Origin: Terrisporobacter vanillatitrophus
GTDB taxonomy: Bacteria > Bacillota > Clostridia > Peptostreptococcales > Peptostreptococcaceae
Direction: 5' to 3'
NCBI RefSeq assembly: GCF_051148895.1
Contig: NZ_CP154625.1
Location: 620,001 to 684,000, forward strand
DNA length: 64,000 bases
Shown here: positions 25,160 to 33,065 of the stretch, one piece after another
Position numbering within the stretch: position 1 is the first letter of the stretch
Layout: each line of letters starts with the position of its first letter
Program-made: the position numbers and the translations under genes
Notes under the pieces: generated by a model
The model's database searches: none
What the model was told of the DNA's origin: nothing
What the model saw: only the letters and a program-made list of their open reading frames with translations

Positions 25160-26359
25160 TTACAAAGAAAGTGGTAATTCCACAGTAAAAGTTGCATCTT
25201 TATTAAAATTACTAGAAGCGTAAATTTTACCTTTATGTTGATCAACAATAGATTTTGCAATGGATAGGCCCAAACCGTATCCTCCAGTTTCTCTATCTCT
25301 AGAATCATCTACTCTATAAAATCTTTCAAATATTTTACTTAACTTATCTTTAGGAATTCCATCTCCAGTATTTTTAATTATTAATTTAGCTGTATTTTTA
25401 TCTGTAACTAATGTAACAGAGATAGACCCGCATTTATTTGTGTATTTAACTGCATTGTCCATAAGAATACTAAATAATTTTTTTACGCTATCACTATTAC
25501 CACTTATCATGATATTTTTACTTATATTAGTTTCTAGTGTGATTTTATTTTCAAAAATTATAGCATCAAAGGTTAAAAGCATACTATCTATAATATTGCT
25601 AAGATTCATATTTGAAACTATTAATTTATTTTCTTCCACATCTAACTTTGCAAGAGAAAGCATATCATTTACAAGTTCAGACATTCTATCTGACTGAGAA
25701 TCAATATACTTAATCCATTTAGATTGATTTTTTATTGTATCTTCAGGGTTGCTCATTAGTAATGAAGTATTTGTTTTAATTATGCTTAAGGGTGTTTTTA
25801 ACTCATGAGAAGCGTCTGCAATAAATTGCTTTTGCTTATTAAAAGTTTCCTTAATAGGTTCAATACTTTTATTAGTAAGAAAAATACTTATTATTAATAA
25901 AATGACAAGGCTTATGGATCCAGCCAAAACAAAAATCTGTATTAATTTTATTTTTAAACTTTCCTCTGAGGATATATTTAATAGTACAATTTTTGAATAA
26001 TTACCAAATGATCTTTTTTCATATTTATAAGTATAATCATCTATTTTAGTCTTGCCACTATTTTTATTACTTTTATAAATACTGTTTATACAGTTTTGTA
26101 ACTTTACAGTAGTCATGTCGTAATTTAGATGAACAAAGTAATTGATTATATTGCCACTATTATCAAGTTCCACAATAATATTTCCATTATTGGTTTTTTG
26201 TTTTGGAGCATTATTCATAAGTGAATCAATAGTCATATTTGTTTCTCTATTAATGCTATGATTAGTCATAAAATAAAGAAATCCAAAAATACTTATAAAA
26301 ACTACAGTGAGCAAAGTCATATTTATTAAAATAAATCTTGTTTTTAGTTTTTTAAACAT
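25160..26359 (-). CDS. Two-component sensor histidine kinase
   Basis: Membrane kinase of 399 residues. Two membrane helices (about 10-30 and 138-160) frame an extracytoplasmic loop of about 105 residues that has no domain I recognise. No HAMP domain is obvious. The dimerisation helix carries the phospho-accepting His in DASHELKTPLSIIKTN, and the ATPase domain has DNAVKYTNKCG (N box), IKNTGDGIPKD (G1) and GGYGLGLSIAKSI (G2). It starts at ATG 26359 behind GGAGGAG, two bases after the regulator stop. It is last gene of the VTC cluster, and the IS element sits just downstream. Confidence 0.92.
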   Translation of the reverse strand: MFKKLKTRFILINMTLLTVVFISIFGFLYFMTNHSINRETNMTIDSLMNNAPKQKTNNGNIIVELDNSGNIINYFVHLNYDMTTVKLQNCINSIYKSNKNSGKTKIDDYTYKYEKRSFGNYSKIVLLNISSEESLKIKLIQIFVLAGSISLVILLIISIFLTNKSIEPIKETFNKQKQFIADASHELKTPLSIIKTNTSLLMSNPEDTIKNQSKWIKYIDSQSDRMSELVNDMLSLAKLDVEENKLIVSNMNLSNIIDSMLLTFDAIIFENKITLETNISKNIMISGNSDSVKKLFSILMDNAVKYTNKCGSISVTLVTDKNTAKLIIKNTGDGIPKDKLSKIFERFYRVDDSRDRETGGYGLGLSIAKSIVDQHKGKIYASSNFNKDATFTVELPLSL

Positions 26360-26361
26360 TA

Positions 26362-27033
26362 TTACTCCTCCAGTTTATATCCAGCTCTTCTTATGGTTGT
26401 GATTTTAACAGAAGAGTTAATAAAAGTTAGTTTTTTTCTAATAAAAGAGATATAAACTTCTATATTGTTGTACTCCACATCAGAATCAAATCCCCAAAGC
26501 TTAGTAATTAAATCATCTTTACTTAAAATATTTCTAGGTCGTTGCATAAAATAGTTTAGTATTTCAAACTCTTTTTGAGTAAGAGTAACTACAGCATCTT
26601 TACAACTTAAGTCGTAATTAGATATGTTTAAATTAATATCACCATAACTTAATAAATTATCATTTATTACTTCGCCTTTTCTTCGTGAAATTGCTCTAAG
26701 TCTTGCCAATAATTCCTTTGGGTCAAAAGGTTTTGGTAAGTAATCATCAGCACCTAAATCAAGACCAGCGACCTTGTCATCAACTGAGTCCTTGGCTGTT
26801 AATAAAAGTATAGGTGTTGAAATATTTTCTTTTCTAAGTTTTCGTAAAATTTCCAATCCGTTTAGTTTAGGAAGCATTATATCTAAAATAATTACATCAT
26901 AAATATCTGTTAGAGCGTATTCTAATCCATTTTCTCCATCATAAACTGCATCAACACTATATTTATTATTAATTAATATTTGACTTAAAGCTTCAGAAAG
27001 TTGTTTTTCATCCTCTACTAATAAAAGTTTCAA
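26362..27033 (-). CDS. OmpR-family response regulator
   Basis: A 223-residue regulator. Receiver: LLLVEDEKQ acidic pair, phospho-accepting Asp in DVIILDIMLPKLNG, Thr in LLLTAKDS, Lys in YLPKPFDPKEL. The C-terminal winged helix is of OmpR type (LTQKEFEILNYFMQRPRNIL, then VYISFIRKKL and TIRRAGYKLEE). I start at the TTG at 27033, 6 bases after GGAGGAG. A TTG at 27048 lies before that site. It probably binds the TTTAAGA direct repeats found in front of the VTC and lipoprotein genes, making the operon autoregulated. Confidence 0.9.
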   Translation of the reverse strand: MKLLLVEDEKQLSEALSQILINNKYSVDAVYDGENGLEYALTDIYDVIILDIMLPKLNGLEILRKLRKENISTPILLLTAKDSVDDKVAGLDLGADDYLPKPFDPKELLARLRAISRRKGEVINDNLLSYGDINLNISNYDLSCKDAVVTLTQKEFEILNYFMQRPRNILSKDDLITKLWGFDSDVEYNNIEVYISFIRKKLTFINSSVKITTIRRAGYKLEE

Positions 27034-27059
27034 TATGTTCTCCTCCAAAAAGCTTCAAC

Positions 27060-27118
27060 TTGAGCAAGGTCGTTACCTAAAATTTCATGGCACCGACACG
27101 TCCCTCAGGCAAAGCGAA
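27060..27118 (-). ncRNA. G+C-rich foldable leader upstream of the response regulator (unidentified)
   Basis: 29 of these 59 bases are G or C, far above the neighbouring DNA. Read on the minus strand it can form an inner stem (TCGGTGCC with GGTAACGA) and an outer interrupted stem (GCTTTGCCTGAG with CTCAAGTTGAAGC), ending at a run of five T just before GGAGGAG. It lies after the DUF4956 terminator and a TATAAT-like box at 27132-27127. I cannot match it to a riboswitch I know. It could also be the leftover end of a mobile element. Confidence 0.4.
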
Positions 27119-27141
27119 TTTTATTATATTATACAACAAAA

Positions 27142-27163
27142 CCCCTTAAAAAATTTTAAGGGG
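27142..27163 (-). terminator. Terminator between DUF4956 and the response regulator
   Basis: CCCCTTAAAA and TTTTAAGGGG form a perfect stem. On the minus strand TTTTGTTGT follows. It would separate transcription of VTC-DUF4956 from the two-component genes, at least partly. Confidence 0.75.
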
Positions 27164-27170
27164 AAACAAA

Positions 27171-27857
27171 TTAATTATAACCATAGCTTGTACTAGAAAG
27201 TGTAAGGGTAATATTTAAGTTACCATTTCTACATCTTAACTCATCTAAAAACGATTTCTGATTTACATTAGATTTAAGGTTAATCAAATAAGTTAATTCA
27301 AATAAAGAACCAAAATCTCTTGTTCGAACTCTTTCTATGTTATAAGAAGCAGTATAATTATCTAATATTTCTTCAAATACACCTTCGTAATTTAAATCTT
27401 CAGGGATAGTAATTTTTAGTTGCATATTTTTATTTTTAGGCTCTGTAAATTTAGTGATATGTAATCCTATCATTACAGCAGACAAAATGAATGTAAATAA
27501 AACAGCATAAGTAATATATCCCATACCACAAGTAAGTCCAATTGCTAAAGTGAAGAATATATATGCAATATCTTTTGGATCTCCAGGTGCACTTCTAAAA
27601 CGAATTATAGAAAAGGCTCCTGCTAAAGAAAAGGCCCTAGCTACATTGTTGCCAACAAGTAAAATAATTATAGATATTATTACAGGTAGCATAATTAAAG
27701 TTGTACTAAACCCTGAGTTAAAATTTGATTTTTTATTTGTTTTCATGTAGACCACACTTATTATAATTCCTAAAATAATAGATGTGATTATTACTATTAG
27801 AGAATTGGTAAGAGTAAAGGATTCTCCACTTGTTGATGCTATTATTGTTTCTAACAT
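27171..27857 (-). CDS. DUF4956 domain-containing membrane protein
   Basis: A 228-residue protein with about four membrane helices in the first 125 residues, including the well-conserved AFSLAGAFSIIRFRSAPGDP segment followed by KDIAYIFFTLAIGLTCGMGY. A cytoplasmic alpha/beta domain of about 90 residues follows (ITIPEDLNYEGVFEEILD and the C-terminal strand pairs). The family sits beside VTC-domain genes in many bacteria, as here with a 7-base overlap, but its function is unknown. Start ATG 27857 with AGGAG. A plausible idea is that it forms a membrane partner for the VTC protein. That is inference from linkage. Confidence 0.82.
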   Translation of the reverse strand: MLETIIASTSGESFTLTNSLIVIITSIILGIIISVVYMKTNKKSNFNSGFSTTLIMLPVIISIIILLVGNNVARAFSLAGAFSIIRFRSAPGDPKDIAYIFFTLAIGLTCGMGYITYAVLFTFILSAVMIGLHITKFTEPKNKNMQLKITIPEDLNYEGVFEEILDNYTASYNIERVRTRDFGSLFELTYLINLKSNVNQKSFLDELRCRNGNLNITLTLSSTSYGYN

Positions 27858-28606
27858 ATTTCAGCTCCTATTCCTATTTCATTATTTTCTTTATTATTTA
27901 AGCAATAGTTCATAAATTCATTACCATATTTTGAAAAATGAGTTGGATAAATTTCCAATTCAGATATAATTCTTGTAAACCATAAAGGTATGGCACCTAA
28001 TATTTTTACTTCCATAAGATATTTTCCTTCTCCAACTATATCTTCACCAAAACCTCCTTCTTCCAAGTAAAGGTGGTTTCTTCTAGTTAAAACCCTTGAA
28101 TCAAAAGTAACTCTAAAATCAGGATTATCCTTGCAGAAGAAAGCATTTCTGTCATAAGAAATAAATACAGTAGGATAAACTTTTGTATTACTAAGATAGT
28201 ATTTTATTTCACTAAGAACCTGCTTATCCATATAATCTTCAACTATAGGTGGTTTATTATTATAAAGAAATTCATAAGCCTCTCCTAAGGAAAGAGAAAG
28301 TCTTCTTTTACTAACGATACCGTTAATTTTCTTCTTTAGTTCCAAGAATACTTTATCCTTATCACTAGTTGGAACCTTATAACTTCTTAGTCTAAGTTTT
28401 TCCTTATAATATGGTTTTGATATGGAATGTCTTATGACATCACTATTTTCTGTATCATAATAGATGTTATATATTTTATAAGTATTATTATTTTGGCAAA
28501 ATTTATCAGGATTCATATAATTCAAAAGTTTTGCAACCAACTGATTATATTGGTTTTCTGTTATTAAAAATTTTTTTTCATAGCGTTTGAATGATTTTAT
28601 TGCCAT
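27851..28606 (-). CDS. Polyphosphate polymerase (VTC) domain-containing protein
   Basis: A 251-residue VTC-type triphosphate-tunnel protein. Tunnel strands rich in basic and acidic residues appear in order: KRYEKKFLI, IYYDTENSD, KLRLRSYKV, VFLELKKKINGIVSKRRL, ISYDRNAFF, VTFDSRVLTRRN and YLMEVKILGAIPLWF. The tunnel looks intact, so nucleotide or polyphosphate chemistry is possible. There is no membrane segment, unlike the yeast VTC complex; membrane helices are supplied by the overlapping DUF4956 gene. I start at ATG 28606, behind AGAGGTGAT; the longer frame begins with GTG inside that site. It is first gene of the operon, downstream of a TTTAAGA repeat promoter. Confidence 0.85.
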   Translation of the reverse strand: MAIKSFKRYEKKFLITENQYNQLVAKLLNYMNPDKFCQNNNTYKIYNIYYDTENSDVIRHSISKPYYKEKLRLRSYKVPTSDKDKVFLELKKKINGIVSKRRLSLSLGEAYEFLYNNKPPIVEDYMDKQVLSEIKYYLSNTKVYPTVFISYDRNAFFCKDNPDFRVTFDSRVLTRRNHLYLEEGGFGEDIVGEGKYLMEVKILGAIPLWFTRIISELEIYPTHFSKYGNEFMNYCLNNKENNEIGIGAEIC

Positions 28607-28642
28607 ATTTATCACCTCTTTAACAATGTATTTTATAGTATG

Positions 28643-28675
28643 AGTATAAGAATTTAACCTTAAAAGAATCTTAAA
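28643..28675 (-). promoter_or_regulatory. Response-regulator operator and promoter of the VTC operon
   Basis: On the minus strand TTTAAGA (28675-28669) and TTTAAGG (28664-28658) are spaced by 11 bases, and TATACT (28648-28643) follows after 9 bases. The spacing is identical to that at 20324-20356, and the spacer between the half-sites also begins with TT in both copies. Confidence 0.65.
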
Positions 28676-28770
28676 GAGAAATTATTAACATATTTTTATG
28701 AAAAGAAATTATTTTTATGGAATATATACATAATTTGGTATAGAATTAAATTGTAAGAATAATAATAAAA

Positions 28771-28955
28771 AATATTTTAGGTTCTTTAACGATTAATAGG
28801 GAAAGAGGTGAGATACCTCTACAGCCCCCGTTACTGTAATGTGGACGAAACTCAGAAAACCACTGTGGTGTAAATCATGGGAAGGTGAGGAGTAGAATGA
28901 AACTAAGTCAGGAGACCTGCCTAAAATATGAAAAGAAATTTCTTCGGGGTGAAGG
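28771..28955 (+). ncRNA. Cobalamin riboswitch 1 (upstream of cbiMNQO)
   Basis: Closing stem P1 pairs ATATTTTAGG (28772-28781) with CCTAAAATAT (28920-28929). Inside lie the family's conserved blocks: GGGAAAGAGGTGAGA, CAGCCCCCGTTACTGTA, the B12-box region ACCACTG, CATGGGAAGGTG and AGTCAGGAGACCTGCC. After P1, TTCGGGGTGAAG can make the usual kissing contact with the CCCC loop. An intrinsic terminator follows at 29002-29027, so adenosylcobalamin should shut off cobalt uptake. The stretch 28676-28770 holds only promoter sequence. Confidence 0.93.
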
Positions 28956-29001
28956 AAGTATCTTATTTGAAAACATTTTATGTTGGAAATTAAAAGATAC
29001 G

Positions 29002-29028
29002 AACCTAGCCTTTTGGTTAGGTTTTTTA
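29002..29028 (+). terminator. Expression-platform terminator of cobalamin riboswitch 1
   Basis: AACCTAGCC (29002-29010) pairs with GGTTAGGTT (29015-29023), followed by T residues, 115 bases before cbiM. Confidence 0.85.
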
Positions 29029-29142
29029 ATTATCAACAAATAAGGAAGCACAATATTTAGTTACAACAAGAAAACCTAGTTAAGTGAATCAAAATAATAA
29101 GATATACACCCTAAAAATAATCAAAAGGGAGATGTATTTAGT

Positions 29143-29859
29143 ATGAAAAAAAGTAATGTAAAATGGTCATTAATAGCAGCCTTTATGTTAATGATTACAC
29201 CAGTAGTATCAAATGCAATGCACATCATGGAAGGTTTTTTACCAGTAAAATGGGCCATAATTTGGTGGGTAATATTTATTCCATTCTTTGTAGTAGGACT
29301 TAAAAATATTACTAAAATAGTTAAGGAACAACCTAAAAAGAAATTATTATTAGCTCTTTGTGGAGCCTTCGTCTTCGTATTATCAGCATTAAAAATTCCA
29401 TCAGTTACAGGAAGTTGTTCACATCCAACAGGTGTAGGACTTGCAGCAATATTATTTGGACCTAGTGCAACAGTTGTTTTAGGTACAATAGTATTATTAT
29501 TCCAAGCCTTATTATTAGCTCATGGAGGAATCACAACTTTAGGAGCAAATGCTTTTTCAATGGCAATTGTAGGGCCATTAGTTTCTTTTGGAATATGGAA
29601 ACTATGTAAAGATAAAATGGATAAAAAAGTTGCCGTATTTTTAGCAGCAGCCTTAGGAGATTTGTTAACATATACAGTAACATCATTCCAATTAGGCCTT
29701 GCTTTTCCAGACCCAGCAGGTGGATTTATGGCGTCAGCAGTAAAATTCCTAGGAGTATTCTTTGTTACTCAAGTACCTATAGCAATAGCAGAAGGATTAC
29801 TTACAGTTATAATTTATAACTTTATAACTGAAAATGAAGAGAGAGAGGTGTTAGCATAA
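29143..29859 (+). CDS. cbiM: Cobalt ECF transporter substrate-binding component CbiM
   Basis: Membrane protein of 238 residues that captures Co2+ for the CbiMNQO energy-coupling transporter. The hallmark N-terminal metal site after the cleaved signal reads NAMHIMEGFLP, with the Met-His that becomes the new N-terminal region. Further on are GSCSHPTGVGLAAILFGP and GANAFSMAIVGP. About seven hydrophobic segments are present, including the N-terminal signal. It follows the riboswitch with a GGGAG site and overlaps cbiN by one base. Confidence 0.95.
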   Translation: MKKSNVKWSLIAAFMLMITPVVSNAMHIMEGFLPVKWAIIWWVIFIPFFVVGLKNITKIVKEQPKKKLLLALCGAFVFVLSALKIPSVTGSCSHPTGVGLAAILFGPSATVVLGTIVLLFQALLLAHGGITTLGANAFSMAIVGPLVSFGIWKLCKDKMDKKVAVFLAAALGDLLTYTVTSFQLGLAFPDPAGGFMASAVKFLGVFFVTQVPIAIAEGLLTVIIYNFITENEEREVLA

Positions 29860-30188
29860 TGCAAAGTACAACAACAAAAAAATCAAGCAATATAAAGATA
29901 ACTGTGATTTTATTTTTATTAGTGTTAGCTATAATTATTGTTCCATTAATAACTCAAAAAGGTGCAGAGTTTGGAGGAGCAGATGGAGAGGCTGAAGGTG
30001 TAATAACTGAAATAAATCCAGAGTATGAGCCATGGTTTAGTAGTATAATAGAACCTGCAAGTGGCGAGATTGAAAGTTTACTATTTGCATCACAAGCAGC
30101 TCTTGGAGCAGGAATAATAGGGTATTATATTGGAACTACTAGAACTAAGAAAAAAATGAGAGAAGAAAGATCAAATGATAATAGATGA
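29859..30188 (+). CDS. cbiN: Cobalt transporter accessory protein CbiN
   Basis: A 109-residue protein with two membrane helices (about 15-33 and 80-97) around an extracytoplasmic loop holding FGGADGEAEGVITEI and YEPWFSSIIEPASGEIESLL, both family marks. CbiN aids metal loading of CbiM. It starts in the TAATG overlap after cbiM and overlaps cbiQ by 14 bases. Confidence 0.92.
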   Translation: MQSTTTKKSSNIKITVILFLLVLAIIIVPLITQKGAEFGGADGEAEGVITEINPEYEPWFSSIIEPASGEIESLLFASQAALGAGIIGYYIGTTRTKKKMREERSNDNR

Positions 30189-30864
30189 TTATGCATATAA
30201 AAATAAGTTGTCCAAAGTAAATCCAAATGTGAAATTTGCCATAGGTATGCTATTACTAATTTTATCTTTGATTAATCCTTATAATTATATATCTTTACTG
30301 ATTATAGGTATAATGAGTTTTATTATAGTTGGAATTGCAAAAATTGAATTTAAAGATTATATTCATTTTATTAAAACTCCATTGGTATTTTTAATTGTAA
30401 GTATAATTATGATACTTTTAAATTTTTCTAAGGATAAAGAATCATTATTATACAGTATAAATTTAGGAAGTTTATACATAGGAGTTTCAAATGAATCAAT
30501 AGTATCATCAACACGTTTATTTTTTAGAGCATTATCATGTTTGACTTGTATTTATTTTATAATGCTTACAACACCTTTTAATCAATTAATATTTGTATTG
30601 AAAAAATTGCACTTACCAGATATAGTTTTAGAAATTTCCATGTTAATGTATAGATTTATTTTTATATTTATGGAAGAAGTTGCAGATATAAGAAAATCTC
30701 AAGAACTTAGATTTGGATATATAAATTTAAAAAATGGATATAACTCCTTTGGGTTATTAGTAAATATGTTATTCAAAAGGATGATGATAAGATATGATGA
30801 AATGAGTATTGCTTTAGATATGAAGCTTTATGATGGCACATTTTATATTGTAGAGGAAGATTAA
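30175..30864 (+). CDS. cbiQ: Cobalt ECF transporter T component CbiQ
   Basis: A 229-residue membrane protein with about five hydrophobic segments that joins CbiM to the ATPase. The N-terminus (IDDYAYKNKLSKVNPNVKF) is typical of CbiQ. The coupling helices carry RSQ/RKSQELRFGY and the later LFKRMMIRYDEMSIALDM. Start ATG 30175 lies inside cbiN. cbiO follows after 2 bases. Confidence 0.93.
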   Translation: MIIDDYAYKNKLSKVNPNVKFAIGMLLLILSLINPYNYISLLIIGIMSFIIVGIAKIEFKDYIHFIKTPLVFLIVSIIMILLNFSKDKESLLYSINLGSLYIGVSNESIVSSTRLFFRALSCLTCIYFIMLTTPFNQLIFVLKKLHLPDIVLEISMLMYRFIFIFMEEVADIRKSQELRFGYINLKNGYNSFGLLVNMLFKRMMIRYDEMSIALDMKLYDGTFYIVEED

Positions 30865-30866
30865 TA

Positions 30867-31697
30867 ATGTTTAAAATAAATAATTTAACATATCAATATG
30901 ACAAAAAAAGAAAAGCCTTAGATAATATAACTATGGATTTTAATAATGGTGATATTATTGGCATAATAGGTTCAAATGGATCTGGAAAGTCCACATTATT
31001 TAATAATCTAATGGGGATTTTGAAAGCTACACAAGGAGAAATATTATATAAAAATAGTCAGCTTAAATATGATAAGAAAAGTTTATATAATTTAAGAAAA
31101 GAAGTAGGCATAGTTTTTCAAGATCCAGAGAAACAAATTTTTTATTCCATGGTATATGATGACTTGGCCTTTGCTCTTAGAAATATTGGTACAGATGAAA
31201 AAACTATAAAATCAAGAATTAGCAAAGCTCTAGAAGCCGTTAATGGTGAAGAATTTATAGATAGACCAGTACATAGTTTAAGCTTTGGTCAGAAAAAAAG
31301 AGTGGCAATTGCATCAGTAATAGCTATGGAAAATGATCTTGTCTTATTGGATGAGCCAACAGCTGGATTAGATCCAGAAAGTACAAGAGCAATTGTAGAT
31401 ATAATTAAAACAATGTACAAAAAAGGAAAGAAAATAGTAATTACTAGCCATGATATGAATTTGATTTATGACATATGCGATTATGTATATGTGTTAAATC
31501 AAGGAAAAATAATTAATGAAGGTAATGTGGAAGAAGTATTTATTGATGAAGAAAAAATAGAAGAAGCAGGATTAGAACTTCCATGGCTTGTAAAACTTAA
31601 TAAGAATATGAATTTGCCTTTGTTTAGAAAAGAGGAAGATTTATATAATTATTGGAGTGAACATTTTGGGGGGAATCTAAATAAAATAGCAAAATAA
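30867..31697 (+). CDS. cbiO: Cobalt ECF transporter ATP-binding protein CbiO
   Basis: A 276-residue ABC ATPase. Walker A is GSNGSGKSTLF, the Q-loop VFQDPEKQIFY, the signature LSFGQKKRVAIAS, Walker B DLVLLDEPTAGLD, the switch His in ITSHDMNLI. The C-terminal tail of about 50 residues is normal for ECF ATPases. It energises Co2+ uptake with CbiM, CbiN and CbiQ. A terminator after it ends the transport operon. Confidence 0.94.
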   Translation: MFKINNLTYQYDKKRKALDNITMDFNNGDIIGIIGSNGSGKSTLFNNLMGILKATQGEILYKNSQLKYDKKSLYNLRKEVGIVFQDPEKQIFYSMVYDDLAFALRNIGTDEKTIKSRISKALEAVNGEEFIDRPVHSLSFGQKKRVAIASVIAMENDLVLLDEPTAGLDPESTRAIVDIIKTMYKKGKKIVITSHDMNLIYDICDYVYVLNQGKIINEGNVEEVFIDEEKIEEAGLELPWLVKLNKNMNLPLFRKEEDLYNYWSEHFGGNLNKIAK

Positions 31698-31720
31698 AAA
31701 AAGACAATATAAGAAAAATA

Positions 31721-31757
31721 AAATCCATATTTTTTTACGAATATGGATTTTTTTATT
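31721..31757. terminator. Terminator after cbiO
   Basis: AAATCCATAT (31721-31730) and ATATGGATTT (31741-31750) are perfect complements, followed by T residues. Confidence 0.8.
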
Positions 31758-31813
31758 ATTAATGTTAGAATTTAACTCTCCAATCAATGATAAAGTAAAT
31801 ATGGAGGTAGGAA

Positions 31814-33055
31814 ATGAATATTGCAGTTATAGGTATAAATCATAACTTATCATCTATTAGTATTAGGGAAAAAGTATCCTTTACAGATACAAAAAAAATC
31901 GAGGCAATAAATATATTATTAGATGGGGGTATAGATGATGTTGTAATACTTTCTACTTGTAATAGAAGTGAAATTTATATTAGCTGTGAAGATTTAGAAA
32001 AGGGTATTGAAGTTGTTAGAAATTTTTATGAAGATTTTTTCAAGTTGGATAATATAAAAGGTTATTTATTTAGTAAGAAGAATGAAGAAGCTATAAATCA
32101 TTTGTTTATTGTAACTTCAGGGTTAGATTCTGTGGTTCTTGGTGAAGATCAAATTTTAGGTCAAGTAAAAGATTCATATGAGTTTTCTATGAAATTGGGA
32201 GCTACAAAAAAACTTCTAAATAAACTATTTAGGGAAGCAATTACTACAGCAAAAGAAGTTAAGACTATAACTAAAATTTCACAACAACCTTTATCAATAA
32301 GCTATATAGGAATAAAACTTTTAAAAGAAAAAATAGGGAGTTTAATGGATAAGAATATATTAATAATAGGTTTAGGTAAAATGAACATGTTAACAATAAA
32401 GCACCTACAAGAAGAAGTTGTGGGTACTTTGTATGTTGTAAATAGAAGTGTGGAAAAATTTAAAGAAATACAAAGTAAATATAGCAATATAGAATATGTA
32501 GAATATAAAGACAGATACAATATTTTAATAGATAATGAAATAGATATAGTAATAAGTGCCACATCAGCACCACATCTAGTCATAAGACGTGAAGACATGC
32601 CAAGTATAAATAACCACATTTATTTTATGGACTTAGCACTACCTAGAGATATCGATTTTAAAATTAATGAATTGGAACATGCCAAAGTTTATTGTATTGA
32701 TGATTTAAAAGAGATACAGCATAGAAATGATGATATGAGAATTAATTTATCAAAAGAAGCTTACGAAATAATTAATGAAAAAATAAAAGAGTTTATTATT
32801 TGGCAAGATATTTCTAATATAGACCCAACAATTCAATCTCTTAACAATAAGTGTACTGAAATAAAATATGATACTTTAGATTACATTTTTCGAAAAATTG
32901 ATTTAAGTCAAAGAGAAAAAAAAATAATTGATAAAATGCTAGCTTCAGCACTAAAAAGAGTGATTAGGGAGCCAATTATTAATTTAAAACAAGTAAAAAA
33001 CAAAGGAAAAAGAGAAGAATATATAAAAATCATAGAAGAATTATTCGATATTTAG
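31814..33055 (+). CDS. hemA: Glutamyl-tRNA reductase
   Basis: A 413-residue enzyme that reduces glutamyl-tRNA(Glu) to glutamate-1-semialdehyde, the first step of the C5 route to tetrapyrroles. The catalytic Cys49 lies in ILSTCNRSEIY, GEDQILGQVKDSY follows, and the NADPH fold is NILIIGLGKMNMLT. The C-terminal dimerisation helix is present. Position 9-10 has the conserved GINH, and length is normal. GGAGG is at the start and hemL is 10 bases downstream. In this genome stretch the product most likely feeds corrinoid rather than heme synthesis, since only early steps and cob genes surround it. Confidence 0.95.
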   Translation: MNIAVIGINHNLSSISIREKVSFTDTKKIEAINILLDGGIDDVVILSTCNRSEIYISCEDLEKGIEVVRNFYEDFFKLDNIKGYLFSKKNEEAINHLFIVTSGLDSVVLGEDQILGQVKDSYEFSMKLGATKKLLNKLFREAITTAKEVKTITKISQQPLSISYIGIKLLKEKIGSLMDKNILIIGLGKMNMLTIKHLQEEVVGTLYVVNRSVEKFKEIQSKYSNIEYVEYKDRYNILIDNEIDIVISATSAPHLVIRREDMPSINNHIYFMDLALPRDIDFKINELEHAKVYCIDDLKEIQHRNDDMRINLSKEAYEIINEKIKEFIIWQDISNIDPTIQSLNNKCTEIKYDTLDYIFRKIDLSQREKKIIDKMLASALKRVIREPIINLKQVKNKGKREEYIKIIEELFDI

Positions 33056-33065
33056 GAGGAGAAAC

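Noticed and set aside
27142..27163. TTTAAGG within the DUF4956 terminator as another response-regulator operator
   Set aside because: The half-site is present and a TATAAT-like box follows, but the second copy at an 11-base distance is missing; the stretch is explained by the hairpin.
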